This document shows, piece after piece, positions 8,050-16,557 of a DNA stretch of 64,000 bases. The notes under the pieces were generated by a model. It saw only the letters and a list, made by a program, of their open reading frames with translations. It was not told where the DNA came from and did not search any database. A program made the translations under genes and the position numbers. Each line of letters opens with the position of its first letter. The first letter of the stretch is position 1. Source of the DNA: Synechococcus sp. MU1642 (lineage in GTDB: Bacteria > Cyanobacteriota > Cyanobacteriia > PCC-6307 > Cyanobiaceae); the NCBI RefSeq assembly GCF_020514115.1, contig NZ_VTKZ01000001.1:367894-431893 (forward strand), read 5' to 3'.

Positions 8050-8634
8050 GGTGCAAACAAGTCCTCTTCTTTATTGCGTCCATCCGACGCTAACTTCAAA
8101 ATCACCTTTGCACAGCCCTTTTTCAGTGGTTGTGCTTTTTTTTGCCCGTCCTGCGGCTCGGCTCGTCCAGCCTGCAGACGCAATCTCTGAATCGCTGTGG
8201 AGCAGCAGAGCTGTTTGAGCTCAGTTGGCGGGCTCGCTTGGTTCAGAGTTTTGAGGCTGATTCCTCCAGATTGGTGCCGAAGGTCTGGCAGAAGAGACTG
8301 GGTCTTTAGGCAGCCCCTGATCGCTGGGCCCGGCACGGCTTCGGGCTCTGGTGGCTGATCTGGCTGGACGACGGGTACCCCCTTCTGGCTTTTCCGTCCG
8401 CATCGAATTCGTCTTCCCTGGATCTGCTGCTTGCCTTGGGGGACGCCACGACCATCGGCCCCTCACCGTTGAAAAGGGTGGGACACCACGACTTCGCCTT
8501 CAAGAGAGACCGGATCGATTGGTTCGGCTGGGCTGGCTCGGACCGGGCTGGCCTCGGGTGATTGGCAACGCATCTCAACTGGAGCTTGAGATGACAGCAC
8601 TGCCGATGCAGAAACAGCCCGGAGGGCTTCGCCT
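8050..8634. other. Unresolved stretch, possible degraded or frameshifted gene
   Basis: No single convincing gene spans this 585-nt gap between the petN partner and thf1. On the plus strand one frame runs from about 8092 to 8554 with good G/C at third positions but is broken by TAG at 8307-8309. Another frame (from 8321, possible GTG at 8351) runs to TGA 8651-8653, overlapping the thf1 stop. Its last 30 residues alternate like beta strands (Leu-Glu-Leu-Glu-Met-Thr and Leu-Arg-Leu-Gln-Leu-Glu-Val). The pattern suits one gene with a frameshift and a stop, or simply shadow frames in GC-rich DNA. Confidence 0.3.
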
Positions 8635-9282
8635 TCAGTTGGAGGTGCCTTGAGCCTGCTCTGCCAAACGGCGCTCCTTCTTGCGCTTTTCAGCAGCGAT
8701 CGTTTCATTCACCAGTTCAACGGCCTGCTCCATCCGTTCGCTATTGGAGCTAAACAGCGTTAGATCCTTCTCGACGCGATCGCTGGGCAAACCAAGGCTT
8801 TTGGCGAGTTCCTTGCTCTGATTGAGGATGGCCTCAGTTGCCGAGCCAGTGGCATCCACGGCGGCGGACTTGAGAAGGGACATCAGTCCGATGGCCATCA
8901 AACGTGAGTAGTGGCTGCCATCTTTGAGGCTGTGGGACGACAGCCAACTCTTCAGGCTTTCCAGATCCTTGCCTTTGGCTTGTTCAACCAGCGAGGTGTT
9001 GATCTTGCGCAGCCTTGCTGCGTCGAAGCCATTGCTGCTGCAGAGGGCACTGAACAGTGCGTCTGTCTGCGCTTCTGGCCGATAGCCCTTGGTGAAGGTG
9101 TCAAACACGCTGCAAAGCCCGACGCTGAAGAGTTCGTTGGCTTCGAATCGACTTTGATGGCTCAGCAAATGCAGCTCCACCAGCAGCTCGTCAGCAAGGC
9201 GGCGGTACAGCGGCGCAATGACGTGGGGGAAGGCCTGATGAAACGCTCGTTTGCTGTCGGCGATGGTCTGACTTACGGCCAA
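8635..9282 (-). CDS. thf1: Thylakoid formation protein Thf1/Psb29
   Basis: A 215-residue mostly helical protein with the Thf1/Psb29 start (Thr-Ile-Ala-Asp-Ser-Lys-Arg-Ala-Phe-His, then Pro-x-Val-Ile-x-Pro-Leu-Tyr-Arg-Arg-x-x-Asp-Glu-Leu-Leu-Val-Glu) and the motif Phe-Asp-Thr-Phe-Thr-Lys-Gly-Tyr. The C-terminal third is a charged coiled-coil-like helix ending in Glu-Lys-Arg-Lys-Lys-Glu-Arg-Arg. In cyanobacteria and plants Thf1 is needed for normal thylakoids and photosystem II repair and controls FtsH accumulation; ftsH is nearby at 10160. It is divergent from clpP, with 18 nt between starts. Confidence 0.92.
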   Translation of the reverse strand: MAVSQTIADSKRAFHQAFPHVIAPLYRRLADELLVELHLLSHQSRFEANELFSVGLCSVFDTFTKGYRPEAQTDALFSALCSSNGFDAARLRKINTSLVEQAKGKDLESLKSWLSSHSLKDGSHYSRLMAIGLMSLLKSAAVDATGSATEAILNQSKELAKSLGLPSDRVEKDLTLFSSNSERMEQAVELVNETIAAEKRKKERRLAEQAQGTSN

Positions 9283-9300
9283 CGTGCAGTCCCAGAATGA

Positions 9301-9957
9301 ATGGCAGGAACCCTAGCGCCGCAGACATCGCCGTTAGGATTAATCGACCCTGCTGATGCTCAGATGATCCCCATTGTAATTGAGGAGTCCGGCCGGGGAG
9401 AAAGGGCCTTTGACATTTATTCCCGGCTTCTGCGCGAGCGAATCATCTTCCTTGGTGAAGCTGTCACCAGTGACTCTGCCAACCGGATCGTGGCCCAGAT
9501 GTTGTTCCTTGAAGCTGAGGATCCCGAGAAAGATATCTACCTCTACATCAACTCGCCCGGCGGTTCGGTCTACGACGGCCTCGGCATCTTCGATACGATG
9601 CAGCACATCAAACCGGATGTGCACACGGTGTGTGTTGGTCTGGCCGCGAGCATGGGTGCCTTCCTTCTTTGCGCCGGCACCAAGGGCAAGCGCAGCAGCC
9701 TGCAGCACTCCCGGATCATGATTCACCAGCCTTTGGGCGGTGCACAGGGTCAGGCCAGTGATATCCGTATTCAGGCGGACGAAATCCTCTTCTTGAAGGA
9801 CCGCCTCAACAATGAGCTGGCTGATCGCACCGGTCAACCTCTGAATCGCATCCAACAGGACACTGACCGAGACTTTTTCATGTCACCCACCGAAGCGGTG
9901 AACTATGGGTTGATTGATTCGGTGATCGACAAGCGTCCCGTTCAGGCTGTCGCTTGA
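9301..9957 (+). CDS. clpP: ATP-dependent Clp protease proteolytic subunit
   Basis: A 218-residue serine peptidase that forms the barrel of the Clp protease with ClpC/ClpX. The catalytic triad is visible: Ser117 in Gly-Leu-Ala-Ala-Ser-Met-Gly-Ala, His142 in Met-Ile-His-Gln-Pro, and Asp191 in Asp-Thr-Asp-Arg-Asp. The substrate-binding strand Ile-Asn-Ser-Pro-Gly-Gly-Ser-Val is also present, so this is an active ClpP, not a ClpR. Cyanobacteria carry several clpP copies; which paralog this is cannot be settled here. The next gene overlaps its stop codon. Confidence 0.95.
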   Translation: MAGTLAPQTSPLGLIDPADAQMIPIVIEESGRGERAFDIYSRLLRERIIFLGEAVTSDSANRIVAQMLFLEAEDPEKDIYLYINSPGGSVYDGLGIFDTMQHIKPDVHTVCVGLAASMGAFLLCAGTKGKRSSLQHSRIMIHQPLGGAQGQASDIRIQADEILFLKDRLNNELADRTGQPLNRIQQDTDRDFFMSPTEAVNYGLIDSVIDKRPVQAVA

Positions 9958-10109
9958 AGAAGAGGGGGGCTAGAAACATTCGTCCCAGCAAGATCTGTCC
10001 AGTCTGCGATCGTCCGTTTGAGTGGCGTAAAGCTTGGAGAAATTGCTGGGACGACGTTGTGTATTGCTCCGAACGTTGTCGACGACGAAAGAGTAAATCC
10101 AATCCATAA
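9954..10109 (+). CDS. DUF2256 zinc-ribbon-like protein
   Basis: A 51-residue protein, too short for many gene callers. TTG at 9954-9956 overlaps the clpP stop in the pattern TTGA, suggesting translational coupling. It contains [16 protein letters not shown] and a second pair in [11 protein letters not shown]teines 15, 18, 38 and 42, likely one zinc site (Cys31 is extra). This is the DUF2256 signature. Members often sit near photolyase/cryptochrome genes, but none is seen here. The very basic tail suggests nucleic-acid contact. A terminator follows directly. Confidence 0.87.
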   Translation: MKKRGARNIRPSKICPVCDRPFEWRKAWRNCWDDVVYCSERCRRRKSKSNP

Positions 10110-10143
10110 AAAAACCCCCTTCTGATTCAGACGGGGGCTTTTT
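10108..10143. terminator. Bidirectional rho-independent terminator
   Basis: A run of A, then CCCCC (10115-10119), a 13-nt loop, GGGGG (10133-10137), one C, and TTTTT. It reads as a terminator on both strands and sits between the convergent DUF2256 gene (stop 10109) and ftsH (stop 10160). Confidence 0.8.
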
Positions 10144-10159
10144 GTTGCGGGGCGGAGGA

Positions 10160-12079
10160 TTAATCCAAGATGACGACTGTGCGGTCTTTCTCAGGAACAG
10201 CTGTGAATTCAGCCACAATGGCCTTGAACTCATCACCATTCATGGTTTCTTTCTCAATCAACAATTCCACAAGGCGGTCCATGGCTTCGCGGTTGGCGGC
10301 CACGATCTCCACAGTTTCCTCATAACAACGCTTCACCATGTTGCGCACTTGAATATCGATTTGTTGAGAAATCGATTCCGACACCTCACTGCGGGACATC
10401 AAGTCGCGGCCCAGGAACACTTCCTGGTTTCCGCCTTCTAGGGCAACAGGGCCGAGATCACTCATGCCGAGCCGAGTCACCATATTTCGTGCCATCGAAG
10501 CAACTTGCTGGATATCGCCACCTGCTCCGGTCGTGACTTCTTGATGACCGAACACCACATCCTCTGCAGCACGACCACCGAGTGCTCCCATGATGCGCGC
10601 TTTGAGCTGGGCACGGGTGACCAGAGTTTGCTCTTCGTCGGGGGAGAACCAAGTAAGGCCTTGGGCCTGACCACGGGGAACCAAAGTGACCTTCTGAACA
10701 GGGTCGTGATCCTTGACCAAGGTCCCGATCAGGGCATGGCCGACTTCGTGGTATGCGATTAGACGCTTGCTGCGACCGTCGGTGAGAGGACGACCTTCCA
10801 TGCCGGCAATGATGCGATCGACAGCATCGTCGATTTCGCTCAGACCGATGGCTTCCTTGCGGCGACGGGCGGTGAGGATGGCCGCCTCGTTCATCAGGTT
10901 GGCCAAATCAGCTCCTGTGAAGCCAGGGGTGCGGCGAGCGATGCTTTCGAGGGACAGCTCATTTTCGAGCTTCTTGTTGCGACAGTGCACATCCAGGATG
11001 GCGAGGCGACCCTTGATGTCTGGGGCGTCCACGGTGACCTGGCGGTCGAAACGACCGGGACGCATCAGGGCTGAGTCCAGAACGTCAGGACGGTTGGTAG
11101 CGGCAATGATGATGATGCCGCTGTTGCCCTCGAAGCCATCCATCTCAGTTAAGAGCTGGTTCAATGTCTGTTCTCGTTCGTCGTTGCCTCCACCGATGCC
11201 GGCACCACGCTGGCGGCCAACGGCATCAATTTCGTCGATGAAGATCAGACAGGGGCTGTTCTCTTTGGCCTTTTTGAATAGATCGCGGACGCGACTGGCA
11301 CCAACGCCAACGAACATCTCGACGAACTCAGAACCGGAGAGAGAGAAGAAGGGAACACCCGCTTCACCGGCAATGGCCTTGGCAAGAAGGGTTTTACCGG
11401 TGCCAGGGGGACCGACTAGCAGAAGGCCGCGGGGAATCTGAGCACCCACGGAGGTGAAGCGCTCGGGCTGCTTTAGGAAGGTAACCACCTCCTGCAATTC
11501 CTGCTTGGCTTCGGTTACGCCGGCCACGTCATCAAACATGACGCCGGTTTCCGCTTCCATCATGAAGCGAGCTTTGCTTTTGCCGAATTGCATTGCCTGG
11601 CCAGGGCCTCCAGGCATGTTGCTGTTGCGGCGCGCCAGGAAGATCAGGGCACCGATTAGCAGCAGCGGGAACGCCAGATTGCCCAGCACGCCGAGGGCCG
11701 GAGGCGCTGTGCGGGGGGGATGAATATCAAAGCTGATGCCTTCGGTCTTCAGGGTGTTGATCAGCTCAGGGGCGAGACCGGGCAGATCAACGCGCAGCCG
11801 CTGAACGCGGTTGTCGAGATCGGGATCGACTGCTTCGATCACGGCGTTACGGCCACCGTCGTAGATATCAACGGCTGTGACGCGACCGGCTTCGACGTAG
11901 TCGAGGAAGCGGCCATAGCTCATGCGTGCCACCGCAGCATTGCGGGGCGCGACAGTGGTCCCATTGCTGTCTTGGCTGAGGCCATTCATGCCTCCATTGC
12001 TCACCACCTGCCAGCCGATCAGCAACACGACGCCGATTGGCAACAGCCAGAGGGCAAGAAGGCGCCAGCGCTGATTCAT
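10160..12079 (-). CDS. ftsH: ATP-dependent zinc metalloprotease FtsH
   Basis: A 639-residue membrane AAA protease. Order: N-terminal membrane helix (residues 5-25), lumenal or periplasmic domain, second helix (about 135-150), AAA module with Walker A Gly-Pro-Pro-Gly-Thr-Gly-Lys-Thr (near 225), Walker B Leu-Ile-Phe-Ile-Asp-Glu-Ile-Asp, second region of homology with Arg-Pro-Gly-Arg-Phe-Asp-Arg, then the zinc site His-Glu-Val-Gly-His. Cyanobacteria have several FtsH. This one resembles the thylakoid FtsH2 type that removes damaged D1 from photosystem II, an assignment by overall pattern only. It shares a bidirectional terminator with the facing DUF2256 gene. Confidence 0.95.
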   Translation of the reverse strand: MNQRWRLLALWLLPIGVVLLIGWQVVSNGGMNGLSQDSNGTTVAPRNAAVARMSYGRFLDYVEAGRVTAVDIYDGGRNAVIEAVDPDLDNRVQRLRVDLPGLAPELINTLKTEGISFDIHPPRTAPPALGVLGNLAFPLLLIGALIFLARRNSNMPGGPGQAMQFGKSKARFMMEAETGVMFDDVAGVTEAKQELQEVVTFLKQPERFTSVGAQIPRGLLLVGPPGTGKTLLAKAIAGEAGVPFFSLSGSEFVEMFVGVGASRVRDLFKKAKENSPCLIFIDEIDAVGRQRGAGIGGGNDEREQTLNQLLTEMDGFEGNSGIIIIAATNRPDVLDSALMRPGRFDRQVTVDAPDIKGRLAILDVHCRNKKLENELSLESIARRTPGFTGADLANLMNEAAILTARRRKEAIGLSEIDDAVDRIIAGMEGRPLTDGRSKRLIAYHEVGHALIGTLVKDHDPVQKVTLVPRGQAQGLTWFSPDEEQTLVTRAQLKARIMGALGGRAAEDVVFGHQEVTTGAGGDIQQVASMARNMVTRLGMSDLGPVALEGGNQEVFLGRDLMSRSEVSESISQQIDIQVRNMVKRCYEETVEIVAANREAMDRLVELLIEKETMNGDEFKAIVAEFTAVPEKDRTVVILD

Positions 12080-12137
12080 GAGCTGAGGAAATTCGTTAAC
12101 TAGTGTAAAGGAGTTGGTCTGATTTTTGAGGCCTTGA

Positions 12138-13367
12138 TCAAAGACTTCTCAGGGCAACGATTGGGTCGAGTTTGGCGGCTCGTCGGGCGGGTACGACCCC
12201 GAAGAACAGTCCTATCGATCCTGAGAGTCCAACGGTGACCATCACCGTCGTGCCGCCGATCGCTGCCGGAAGAGGCGTGACCGCCGCCACGAGGCTTACT
12301 GTTCCAAGCCCCACCAGCGTGCCGACGGCGCCGCCCAGGCTGGCAAGCACCAGGGATTCCACAAGAAATTGCTGCAGCACATCAGTGCTTCGAGCCCCAA
12401 GTGCCTTGCGCAGACCGATTTCTTCGGTTCGTTCGCTGACGGACACCAGCATGATGTTCATGATCCCGATGCCCCCCACCAGTAGGGAGATCCCTCCGAT
12501 GGCTCCGAGCATCAAGGTGAGTCCTCCGGTGATGGTGCCCACGATGGTGAGGGCATCCTTCTGGGACCGCACCGCGAAATCGTCATCCCGGAGAATTCGG
12601 TGCCGCTGCCTCAGCAGGTTGCTGATCTGAAAGCTCGCTGCATTGGTGCTCTGCTCATCCTTGGCTTCAACACTGATGAAGGTGAGGCTGACGCCGTAAA
12701 TCGGATCCCTTCCGATGATTCGATTCACCATCGTTGAAAGCGGGATGTAGGCGTTTTCGTCCTGGTTGCTGCCGAATACGGCCCCTTTGGGGGCCATCAC
12801 ACCGACCACCTCGAAGCCTTGATTGCCGATACGTACTTTCCGGCCAATCGCTGGGCCAGTAGGGAACAACTTGGTGCGCAGATCAGAGCCGAGTACAGCA
12901 ATAGCCCGTGCACCTGCTTCGTCCTGGGCGCTGATGAAACGGCCTTTGGCTACTTCAAAGCTGCGCACCGGAACGAACTCAGGTGTCACGCCGTAGACGG
13001 CGCTGGTGGAACTACGTGCCCCCGCTTGCACCACCTGGTTGCTGTTGATCTGAGGGGCGACGCGCTTGACGCTGGGAACCTGGGTGGCGATCGCTTCAGC
13101 GTCCTCCAGCACGAGGGTCTTGGGTCGCGTTGCTCCCTGGCGACGGGTGTTGTTGTTGCCCGGAACCACGAACAGCACGTTGGCGCCGAGGTTGGTCAGC
13201 TGCTCCTCCGCCAACCCCTGCGCACCACGACCAACTCCGACCAGAGTGATCACTGACGCGTTGCCGATCACGATGCCCACCATCGTGAGCAGGCTGCGCA
13301 GGCGGTTGCTCCGCAAGGTGGACAGGGCCATCCGCACCGTTTCCGTTGCGGGCATGCGCCGCTTCAT
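12138..13367 (-). CDS. MacB-like ABC transporter permease (MacB_PCD plus FtsX)
   Basis: A 409-residue membrane protein with one N-terminal helix (about 20-40), a large extracytoplasmic MacB periplasmic-core domain (about 45-240), and three C-terminal FtsX helices. The conserved [13 protein letters not shown]-x-[11 protein letters not shown] is present. Such proteins transmit ATP-driven conformational change for export of peptides, lipids or drugs rather than forming a classical channel. No MacB-type ATPase or membrane-fusion partner lies beside it, so its partners must be elsewhere. It starts 13 nt after pyk ends and could be co-transcribed with it. Confidence 0.87.
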   Translation of the reverse strand: MKRRMPATETVRMALSTLRSNRLRSLLTMVGIVIGNASVITLVGVGRGAQGLAEEQLTNLGANVLFVVPGNNNTRRQGATRPKTLVLEDAEAIATQVPSVKRVAPQINSNQVVQAGARSSTSAVYGVTPEFVPVRSFEVAKGRFISAQDEAGARAIAVLGSDLRTKLFPTGPAIGRKVRIGNQGFEVVGVMAPKGAVFGSNQDENAYIPLSTMVNRIIGRDPIYGVSLTFISVEAKDEQSTNAASFQISNLLRQRHRILRDDDFAVRSQKDALTIVGTITGGLTLMLGAIGGISLLVGGIGIMNIMLVSVSERTEEIGLRKALGARSTDVLQQFLVESLVLASLGGAVGTLVGLGTVSLVAAVTPLPAAIGGTTVMVTVGLSGSIGLFFGVVPARRAAKLDPIVALRSL

Positions 13368-13380
13368 GGTTTGGCTTCGT

Positions 13381-14865
13381 TCAGATCAGTGTCGCCGCAG
13401 CTTCGTTGCCGACGATGCTCACCTTGACAAGATCTGTGGATCCGGAAACGCCGGTATGGGTGCCTGCGGACTGAACTACGAGATCACCCTCCTTGAGCAG
13501 ATTGAGCTCCTTGGCCTTGACCATCGCTGCCTGGAAGGTCTTCGTGGTGCGTTCGCCCTGAGGAATCACCAGCGGTGTAACTCCCCACACCAGCTGAAGA
13601 CGGCAGGCGACGGTGCGCTCAGGAGTGATGGCAAGGATGGGTGCCGCAGGCCGGAACTTGCTGACGTTGCGAGCCGTGGCCCCACTTTTGGTGAGAGGAA
13701 GAATCGCGGAGGCATTGAGCTGGCTGGCGATGGTGCTGACCGCTCCGCTCAAGGCGTTGGGAATGGTGCTGGGCAGGTGGCTGTCGATCGAGCGTTGGGG
13801 GTAATCCCTCTCGATACGTCGAGCAATGGTGGCCATGGTTTGAACGGCTTCCACGGGGAAATCCCCCACTGCGGTCTCGTTGGAGAGCATCACGGCATCG
13901 GTGCCATCAAGGATGGCGTTTGCCACGTCGCTGACTTCGGCTCGGGTCGGCCGGGGGCTGGAGGCCATGGAATCCAGCATCTGGGTGGCCGTGATGATGG
14001 GAATGCCCAGGCTGTTGGCTTTGCTGATCAGTTCCTTCTGTAGCAGTGGAACTTCCTCAGCTGGCATCTCAACCCCAAGGTCACCGCGGGCCACCATCAC
14101 ACCGTCGCAGAGCGGAAGGATCGAATCGATCTGATCGATGGCCTCAAATTTTTCAATCTTCGCCACCACAGGGGTCTCATGGCCGTGCTCACGGATCAGT
14201 CCGCGAATCTCTTCCATGTCGGATGGATTGCGCACGAAGCTGAGGGCCACCCAATCCACGCCCTGGCTGAGGCCAAAGGCCAAGTCGGTCTTGTCCTTGT
14301 CCGTGAGGGCACGAACGGAAAGCTGAACGTCCGGAAAGTTGACGCCTTTGTTGTTGGAAAGAACACCGCCGACGGTCACGGTGCAGTGCAAGGTCTGCTG
14401 CGCCTTGTCGACGGTATCGACGTTCATCTCAACGCGGCCGTCGTCGAGGAGGATTCGACTTCCAGCAGTGACTTCGTCGGCCAGCTTGTCGTAGGTGACT
14501 GTTGCGATCGTCTTGTCGCAGCTCACTTGCCGTGAGGTGAGCGTGAAGAGATCGCCGTTGGCCAGGGTGATCGGCCCTTCCGCAAACCTCCCGAGTCGGA
14601 TCTTCGGGCCCTGAAGATCCTGGAGGATGCCGATTGTCTGTCCCAATTCCTCAGATACCTGACGAATCGTGGCGATGCGTGCTGCGTGTTCGCTGTGGTC
14701 CCCGTGGGAAAAGTTCAGCCGGAACGTGGTGGCACCAGCCTTCACCAGCTCCTTGATCCGCTCCGGACTCTCCGTGGCAGGGCCGATGGTGGCCACGATC
14801 TTGGTCCGTCGGTTCAGGTCGAACTGGCCCATATCGCGGCTGAAAATCCCTGCGGAAACTACCAT
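13381..14865 (-). CDS. pyk: Pyruvate kinase
   Basis: Final glycolytic step: PEP plus ADP to pyruvate plus ATP. The 494-codon frame carries Arg-Arg-Thr-Lys-Ile-Val-Ala-Thr-Ile-Gly-Pro-Ala near the start, Arg-Leu-Asn-Phe-Ser-His-Gly-Asp, Lys-Ile-Glu-Lys-Phe-Glu-Ala, Met-Val-Ala-Arg-Gly-Asp-Leu-Gly-Val-Glu and Ala-Thr-Gln-Met-Leu-Asp-Ser-Met, all active-site regions. The C-terminal domain with the usual Thr-Lys-Ser-Gly-Ala-Thr-Ala segment is complete. The true start may be Met at 14832 (11 codons in), directly before Gly-Gln-Phe-Asp-Leu-Asn-Arg-Arg. It diverges from the MazG-like gene with a 23-nt gap. Confidence 0.95.
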   Translation of the reverse strand: MVVSAGIFSRDMGQFDLNRRTKIVATIGPATESPERIKELVKAGATTFRLNFSHGDHSEHAARIATIRQVSEELGQTIGILQDLQGPKIRLGRFAEGPITLANGDLFTLTSRQVSCDKTIATVTYDKLADEVTAGSRILLDDGRVEMNVDTVDKAQQTLHCTVTVGGVLSNNKGVNFPDVQLSVRALTDKDKTDLAFGLSQGVDWVALSFVRNPSDMEEIRGLIREHGHETPVVAKIEKFEAIDQIDSILPLCDGVMVARGDLGVEMPAEEVPLLQKELISKANSLGIPIITATQMLDSMASSPRPTRAEVSDVANAILDGTDAVMLSNETAVGDFPVEAVQTMATIARRIERDYPQRSIDSHLPSTIPNALSGAVSTIASQLNASAILPLTKSGATARNVSKFRPAAPILAITPERTVACRLQLVWGVTPLVIPQGERTTKTFQAAMVKAKELNLLKEGDLVVQSAGTHTGVSGSTDLVKVSIVGNEAAATLI

Positions 14866-14888
14866 CCGGGCGTTTCCCTACCGGCCCC

Positions 14889-15218
14889 ATGGAGATGAAT
14901 TTCTATCAGGACGCCGCCCGAAAGACGGCTGCCTACCCGGATCTGGGCTGTAATCCCATCTATCCGACCCTGGGTTTGACCGGTGAAGCAGGCGAGGTGG
15001 CCGACAAGGTGAAAAAGGTGATTCGGGATCGTGAAGGTGTTTTTGATGCCGACACCCGAGAAGCAATCAAGTTGGAGCTGGGAGATGTGCTCTGGTACGT
15101 GGCTCAGCTGGCCAGCGAACTGGGTTATGAAATGGATGAGGTGGCTGAAGCCAACCTGCAGAAACTGTCGAGCCGGGCTGCCCGTGGGCGCATCGGCGGC
15201 AGCGGTGACCAACGTTGA
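14889..15218 (+). CDS. MazG-like nucleotide pyrophosphohydrolase
   Basis: A 109-residue all-helical protein of the MazG-like/dUTPase-2 type that hydrolyses nucleoside triphosphates to monophosphates and pyrophosphate. The metal-binding pattern is visible: Glu-Ala-Gly-Glu-Val-Ala-Asp near residue 32 and Leu-Glu-Leu-Gly-Asp-Val-Leu-Trp-Tyr near residue 63 (Glu-x-x-Glu ... Glu-x-x-Asp). An alternative Met lies two codons in (14895). Single-domain forms like this often act in nucleotide-pool cleaning. The next gene starts 7 nt after its stop and is probably co-transcribed. Confidence 0.87.
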   Translation: MEMNFYQDAARKTAAYPDLGCNPIYPTLGLTGEAGEVADKVKKVIRDREGVFDADTREAIKLELGDVLWYVAQLASELGYEMDEVAEANLQKLSSRAARGRIGGSGDQR

Positions 15219-15225
15219 TCTCCTG

Positions 15226-15699
15226 ATGCTCCGACGACTCCTTGCCTTGTTGTGCAGCTTGCCTCTGCTGCTTGGACTGGCACTCCCTTGCGATGCCGCT
15301 GAACTTCAACTCAGTGAGGTTCGCCTGGATCCCTGCGGAGAGCTAGACGCTGGCAATCAACCCGAACTGAGCCGGCCTGTGGGTGCTAGCTGTTATGTGC
15401 TGACGGGAGACGTTGAGAACCGTGGCAAAAACAGCGTCATCGATACCGATGTGTACGCACGGATCCTGGATGCCAGCGGTGAACCCGTTCTGCCAAACAG
15501 AACCCGGGTTGGATCCATCGGCGATGTGAACCCCGGTCACTCCCCATTCGCTCTGCGAATCTCAGTGCCTGCCGGAACCCCCGGACCGTTTGTGATTAAA
15601 AATCCCCGTGCCCGTGGGTTCAATGCCCCGGTCCGAACCCGCGTTGATGCTGACGAGGATGATTTGCTGCCGTTGGAACGCGGCATCAATCAGCTGTGA
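15226..15699 (+). CDS. Exported small protein, FxLYD-like fold suspected
   Basis: A 157-residue protein with a clear signal peptide (residues 1-25, Leu-rich, cleaved after Asp-Ala-Ala). The mature part has the pattern Val-Leu-Thr-Gly-Asp-Val-Glu-Asn-Arg-Gly-Lys-Asn near residue 60 followed by Val-Tyr-Ala-Arg-Ile-Leu-Asp. This resembles FxLYD-type extracytoplasmic beta domains (Val-x-Gly-x-Val-x-Asn-x-Gly, then Val-x-Ala-x-x-x-Asp). It ends with acidic residues. The start at ATG 15226 is fixed by the signal peptide. Its stop is adjacent to the yggT stop on the other strand, with no gap. Confidence 0.7.
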   Translation: MLRRLLALLCSLPLLLGLALPCDAAELQLSEVRLDPCGELDAGNQPELSRPVGASCYVLTGDVENRGKNSVIDTDVYARILDASGEPVLPNRTRVGSIGDVNPGHSPFALRISVPAGTPGPFVIKNPRARGFNAPVRTRVDADEDDLLPLERGINQL

Positions 15700-15996
15700 T
15701 CACCAGGTAGAGCCCGACATGTAAAAGGCGCTGATCGACTGCCCCACCAGGCTCTGCAACAGATTTAGGGCCAGGAAGGCCAGGATGGCGGAGAGATCAA
15801 TGCCCCCAAGCGGTGGGATCAATCCTCTGAATGCGTTGAGGTACGGGTCGGTGATCGCACTCACGCTGCTCAGCACCGGATTACTCCAGTCCAGATTCGG
15901 GAACCAGCTCAGCAGAACTCGAACGATCAGCACCAACGAGTAAATCTGCAGGGTTTGGGATAACACCTGCAGCAGGGTGACGGGTAGTGATTCCAT
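15700..15996 (-). CDS. YggT family membrane protein
   Basis: A 98-residue membrane protein with two hydrophobic helices separated by the family motif Ser-Trp-Phe-Pro-Asn-Leu (residues 30-35) and Asp-Pro-Tyr-Leu-Asn-Ala-Phe-Arg. In chloroplasts the relative CCB3 takes part in covalent haem attachment to cytochrome b6; other YggT proteins affect osmotic tolerance or division. Which applies here is not visible. It lies 24 nt downstream of scpB on the same strand. Confidence 0.88.
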   Translation of the reverse strand: MESLPVTLLQVLSQTLQIYSLVLIVRVLLSWFPNLDWSNPVLSSVSAITDPYLNAFRGLIPPLGGIDLSAILAFLALNLLQSLVGQSISAFYMSGSTW

Positions 15997-16020
15997 GACG
16001 AGGGCTGATCTGCTTCGACT

Positions 16021-16521
16021 TTATGCAGCTTCCGGCAGATCAGTTGCCCCGAGATCAGGAAGTACGGAGAAGGTGCGATGGAATTTTTCGGTGAGAGTGA
16101 GCCAGTAGGACCGCCCCTCGCTCTGTCGACGCCGTTCGATGAATTCCTGCGCCAGCAGTTCCTTGATGTGGTCGTAGGCCCCCGAGCCCCGCAGATCCAC
16201 AAGATCCGATTGAAGAATCCGCTTCTTCAGGGCAATGGTGGCAAGGGTTCGCAAGGTTGCCGTGGAGAGATTCACCGGCAGCAGGTCTTTGACCAGATCG
16301 CCCATGCCCGGCCTGAGCTGCAGCCCGTAGCGACCGCTCTGTTCAACGATCTCAAGGGCACTGTCCCGCTGAGCGTAAGAGGCCGTCAGGGCTACAAGGG
16401 CTTCCTCCACGGAGCGGCGTTCTGAGTCGGCCAGCTCGGCCAGTTCGCCGACGCTGACGGGCCGACCCTTGAGATAAAGAATCGCCTCGAGCCTCGTTGG
16501 CAGGGATGCAGACGTCATCAC
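16021..16521 (-). CDS. scpB: Segregation and condensation protein B
   Basis: A 166-residue protein with two winged-helix domains typical of ScpB, the kleisin-interacting subunit of the SMC condensin complex. Family features: an early Leu-Glu-Ala-Ile-Leu-Tyr-Leu-Lys-Gly-Arg-Pro-Val, then Leu-Arg-Thr-Leu-Ala-Thr-Ile-Ala, and a conserved Asp-Leu-Arg-Gly-Ser-Gly-Ala-Tyr-Asp-His-Ile-Lys-Glu-Leu. Slightly short compared with other ScpB proteins, as is common in cyanobacteria. The partner scpA is not in this window. Met-Met at the start gives two adjacent start choices. Confidence 0.9.
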   Translation of the reverse strand: MMTSASLPTRLEAILYLKGRPVSVGELAELADSERRSVEEALVALTASYAQRDSALEIVEQSGRYGLQLRPGMGDLVKDLLPVNLSTATLRTLATIALKKRILQSDLVDLRGSGAYDHIKELLAQEFIERRRQSEGRSYWLTLTEKFHRTFSVLPDLGATDLPEAA

Positions 16522-16557
16522 AACCCCTCGAGAGCACTAAAGTTACCGCCCTCAAAC

